The notes below the pieces were generated by a model. It ran no database searches. It was not told the origin of the DNA and was given only the letters and a program-made list of their open reading frames with translations. Shown piece by piece: positions 61,526 to 64,000 of a stretch of 64,000 nt of DNA (position 1 is the stretch's first letter; each line of letters opens with the position of its first letter). The DNA is taken from the NCBI GenBank assembly GCA_016213105.1, contig JACRBN010000012.1, positions 1-64,000 on the forward strand, in the 5' to 3' direction. A program made the translations under genes and the position numbers. Origin of the DNA: Chloroflexota bacterium. Its GTDB lineage: Bacteria > Chloroflexota > Anaerolineae > Anaerolineales > Villigracilaceae.

Positions 61526-62653
61526 ATGCGCCTGCAATTCCTGCTCACCTCCGACCAACGCGCCCTGGGCGCGACGTTCATGCGGAACCTGAACGATGAC
61601 CTGCTGACCTTTGTCTACCCGAGCGATGCGCCGCGCACCTTCCACACCGCCTTCTGTCCACCCTTGCGGATGGTGGCCTTGGACGCGGAGGGGCAGGTGC
61701 TCTTCGACCAGGTCGTCCCTGCCTGGAAATTCGTGCGCCTGCCGGCCTGCCGTTATGTGATCGAGACCGGCCCCAAGGTGGATTATCGCCCGCATGTTCA
61801 CACCATCATCTCCCTTGCCCCCGACCTGCCCCAACGGGGGACGATGGACGCCAGCCTGCGCATGGACGACCTGTTGTTCGCCCTGCTGGCCGAGGCCGTA
61901 GCCGACCTGCGCCGCATCCGCGAGGCGCACCTGGGGGAGGTGCGACCCGAGATTCAGCGCCGGAGGTTTTCCGCCTGGGAACGCGGGCAGATCGTCTCTT
62001 CGGCCGGCTTCCTGCTGGATTTTTCGCAGGATTGGAGTCTGCCGGAGGGGGCGGTGAAACTCTCGTATGCCGTGCTGCGGGCGGAGGCCCCCTATCTGGA
62101 GGAACTGGTGGCAGCCTCGGTGGCGGGCATCCCCTGGCGGCATGAATTTCCCAGCCACTGCATGCGCTGCGGCAAGCCGGGTTCGTGGCGTCCGATCCTG
62201 CAGCCCGCACCGCAGGCGCCCGTGGAGATTCTATGGCGTTACCAGCGGCCCGAAAACGCCATCCCGATCTGCCATCACTGCACTGAAACGCTCGACCTGT
62301 TGAGAAACGAGCCCTTGCAGCTTGACCTGGTTTGGGGGTTGTGGGGCCCGCGTTTCGAGGCCCTCTGGCGCTGGCACCGCGCGCGAAAAAACAATCATCT
62401 GCCGGACTGGGATCCGTGTGTTCATCCCCTGTGGCCGCCGGAATTTGGCGGAGCCACCTGGGAGGCCGGCAGCGGCGCGCTGGCTCACGCCGAGCCGCGT
62501 CCGCCGCAGGGCGTGCTGCGCAGCGAACAACACATGACCGCCCTGCGCCGCGCCCTGTTTTGCAAGCGCTTTCGCGGACGACAGCCGGGCGAGGCCCCCC
62601 TGCAAAAATTATTAGACTTCCGCCTCGATCTATTCGAAGGAGAAACCCTGTGA
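61526..62653 (+). CDS. Mobile-element protein with Zn-ribbon-like Cys pairs
   Basis: 375 residues from the ATG at 61526; a GTG three codons earlier (61517) is a possible alternative close to AAGGAG (61508-61513). The N-terminal half includes HTAFCPPLRMVALDAEGQVLF and YRPHVHTIISLAPDL. Near 210-255 two Cys pairs, HCMRCGKPGSW and ICHHCTETLDLL, may bind zinc. I do not recognise the family. It lies 1 bp after the initiator and its stop overlaps the next start (GTGA), so it belongs to the parA operon. Confidence 0.65.
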   Translation: MRLQFLLTSDQRALGATFMRNLNDDLLTFVYPSDAPRTFHTAFCPPLRMVALDAEGQVLFDQVVPAWKFVRLPACRYVIETGPKVDYRPHVHTIISLAPDLPQRGTMDASLRMDDLLFALLAEAVADLRRIREAHLGEVRPEIQRRRFSAWERGQIVSSAGFLLDFSQDWSLPEGAVKLSYAVLRAEAPYLEELVAASVAGIPWRHEFPSHCMRCGKPGSWRPILQPAPQAPVEILWRYQRPENAIPICHHCTETLDLLRNEPLQLDLVWGLWGPRFEALWRWHRARKNNHLPDWDPCVHPLWPPEFGGATWEAGSGALAHAEPRPPQGVLRSEQHMTALRRALFCKRFRGRQPGEAPLQKLLDFRLDLFEGETL

Positions 62654-63531
62654 CCCTGTTTGCCTTTCTGGGCGCGCTCAGCCTGAGCGTGCTGGCGTTT
62701 GAACTTCTGTCTACTTTCCAGGCCGCCTTTGGCACATTCGGCGGCGGACGGCTGATGAATGTGCGATCCTCCGTTCCCGTGCAAAGGCGCTCGACCTGGG
62801 AGGCGCTGCTGGTGGCGATCTGGCCGGCCCGTTTCGACCCGGGCCAGGCGCGTGACCTGGCGGATGTGGTTGGGCTGCTGAGGCGGGCGGGCTATCCCTA
62901 TGACACGCCCGGTGAATTCTATGCGGTGGCCATCCGCGATTTCTCGATCTTCCTGCTGGTCGGCGGGCTGCTGGCCGGCGCCCTGGCGGCGATGGACGGG
63001 CTGATCGCCGCGCCCATCCTGGCGCTGGTCTTCGTCTTCCTCGGCCTGCGCCGCCCCTATGCGCGCCTGCGGATGCTGGCCAGGAAACGCGCCGAGTCGC
63101 TGCGCAACAACATGCTGATCGGCTTGTCCGTGCTGGGCGCCCTGCTCTCCTCGGGGGTGGGCGTGCAGGAGGCCCTGCGGCGCACCTCGGCCGTGGGCGG
63201 GCCATTTTGCAACCTGCTGGGATTGCTGGTGGCGCGCATGGAGGTGGATGATTTTTCCAAAGCCGTGGAGGTCACGCGCGCGCACCTGCCGGATCCCGCG
63301 GATGTGGAGGCCGGCCTCTTCCTGCGCGATATCCAGGATTTCTTCGCCAGCAACCGCCCGATATTGTCCAGCGTGCAGGGCCTGCAGGAATCCGTGCACC
63401 GTACCGTGGTGGAACTGACCGAGGCCCGCGCCGCCCTGGTGCGCCAGCGCGCCGGACTGTTCGGGGTGCTGGCCGTGCTGGGGCTGGTGCTGGCGATCCT
63501 CGCGCCCTTCCTGGGCACGGGATTGATGTAA
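62650..63531 (+). CDS. TadC/GspF-like membrane protein
   Basis: 293 residues from a GTG at 62650, which overlaps the preceding stop; GAAGGAG lies 8 nt upstream. It has an N-terminal membrane helix (LFAFLGALSLSVLAFELL), a pair around 100-130 (FSIFLLVGGLLAGALAAMDG, ILALVFVFLGL), and one at the C-terminus (LFGVLAVLGLVLAILAPFLG). The region between contains SLRNNMLIGLSVLGALLSSGVGVQEALRR, like the T2SF domain of TadB/TadC inner-membrane proteins of type IV pilus-like secretion systems. No TadA ATPase or pilin lies in the window, so its function here is uncertain. Confidence 0.6.
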   Translation: MTLFAFLGALSLSVLAFELLSTFQAAFGTFGGGRLMNVRSSVPVQRRSTWEALLVAIWPARFDPGQARDLADVVGLLRRAGYPYDTPGEFYAVAIRDFSIFLLVGGLLAGALAAMDGLIAAPILALVFVFLGLRRPYARLRMLARKRAESLRNNMLIGLSVLGALLSSGVGVQEALRRTSAVGGPFCNLLGLLVARMEVDDFSKAVEVTRAHLPDPADVEAGLFLRDIQDFFASNRPILSSVQGLQESVHRTVVELTEARAALVRQRAGLFGVLAVLGLVLAILAPFLGTGLM

Positions 63532-63575
63532 CTGTTCCCTTTCATGGCTTCAGTTTTTTTGAACCTTACCAACTT

Positions 63576-64000
63576 ATGAAAAAACTTCACAACAAATTTC
63601 CCATCCTGACCCGGCTTCCCTGGCGGCCGATCCTCTTTTGGTGCATTGTGCTGCTGCTGGCAGCCGGCCTTTTCCTTACAGTGCGGCGTGTAACCACCTG
63701 CTGGCAGCTGACCGAACTGCCCGGTATCCCGCCCGCCTATTGCGGCCGGGGGCTGGAGGCCCCGCCGGGCTTTGCCGGTTTTACCCTCGTAGCCACGCCC
63801 GTTGCAGACACCCCGTCTACTCCGCAGGCGGAGGCGCCCGAGCTCGACCTGCCCGGCTGGGATGGCGCCAGCCGCATCAATATCGTTTTCTTCGGCCTGC
63901 GCGGCGGCGAGATCAGCGGCGATGACTGCCCGGCCTGCACCGATACGATCCTGCTTTTGACCGTGGATCCGCTCACGAAAACGGCGGGCATGCTGTCCAT
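63576..64000 (+). CDS. LytR-CpsA-Psr (LCP) family protein, N-terminal part
   Basis: The frame opens at the ATG at 63576 and runs off the window (141 codons seen). It has a cytoplasmic start, one membrane helix (PILFWCIVLLLAAGLFLTV), an extracytoplasmic linker rich in Pro and Thr, then the beginning of the LCP domain: RINIVFFGLRGGEISGDD, then CTDTILLLTVDPLTKTAGMLS. LCP enzymes attach glycopolymers to the wall using polyprenyl-phosphate donors. A Cys pair in the expected Arg/Asp region (DDCPACTDT) is unusual; LCP proteins often have R-x-D-T here, so one conserved Arg is absent in this stretch. Confidence 0.8.
   Translation, partial: MKKLHNKFPILTRLPWRPILFWCIVLLLAAGLFLTVRRVTTCWQLTELPGIPPAYCGRGLEAPPGFAGFTLVATPVADTPSTPQAEAPELDLPGWDGASRINIVFFGLRGGEISGDDCPACTDTILLLTVDPLTKTAGMLS

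Overview
The window reads as a GC-rich chromosome segment of an anaerobic Chloroflexota bacterium, most likely Anaerolineae. I infer this from gene content and from the dense, dispersed palindromic repeats; I could run no search. It starts in the end of an rRNA operon (23S 3' end, 5S), then rpsU-infA, a dihydroorotate-dehydrogenase-like flavoprotein and a large pyruvate:ferredoxin oxidoreductase (nifJ) with a Crp/Fnr-type palindrome at its promoter. Small housekeeping and lipoprotein genes follow.

From 10.8 to 20.8 kb, all on the minus strand, lies the most striking locus: a corrinoid protein, a full-length homologue of monomethylamine methyltransferase MtmB in which the pyrrolysine position is an ordinary Met codon, a complete ECF importer (YkoE-like S component, fused double ATPase, EcfT), a PF13769 protein, a RACo-type corrinoid activator, a homocysteine-methyltransferase-family protein and a UroD/MtaA-like methyltransferase. 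Together they look like an importer plus a corrinoid methyl-transfer pathway for an unknown methylated compound, independent of pyrrolysine. Palindromic repeat elements sit between these genes and, in frame, inside two of them.

21-36 kb holds a secreted GH44 glycanase with SLH domains, an ABC-F ATPase, glpX, the conserved rpsB-tsf-pyrH-frr-uppS-cdsA block, an acyltransferase, dnaA without a recognisable oriC, and a GAF histidine kinase. 36.9-43.8 kb is a mevalonate-type region (HMG-CoA reductase, archaeal-type HMG-CoA synthase, thiolase-like protein) interrupted by an AT-rich lipoprotein gene and an esterase; the thiolase-like protein lacks the nucleophilic Cys and the GHP His. 44-51 kb encodes a [NiFe] hydrogenase-heterodisulfide reductase complex (hdrCBA, mvhDGA-like, maturation protease) behind a promoter region packed with inverted repeats.

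At about 51.75 kb a mobile element begins, apparently inserted in the 3' end of a DUF35 gene, and it continues past the window end. It carries two tandem large serine recombinases, an excisionase-like HTH protein, small genes, ParA, a protein with an internally duplicated domain that may be the ParA partner, and a putative replication protein that begins with a DnaA domain I copy and carries six iteron-like 21-bp repeats inside its coding sequence. A Zn-ribbon protein, a TadC/GspF-like membrane protein and a truncated LytR-CpsA-Psr protein follow. No CRISPR array and no tRNA gene was recognised.
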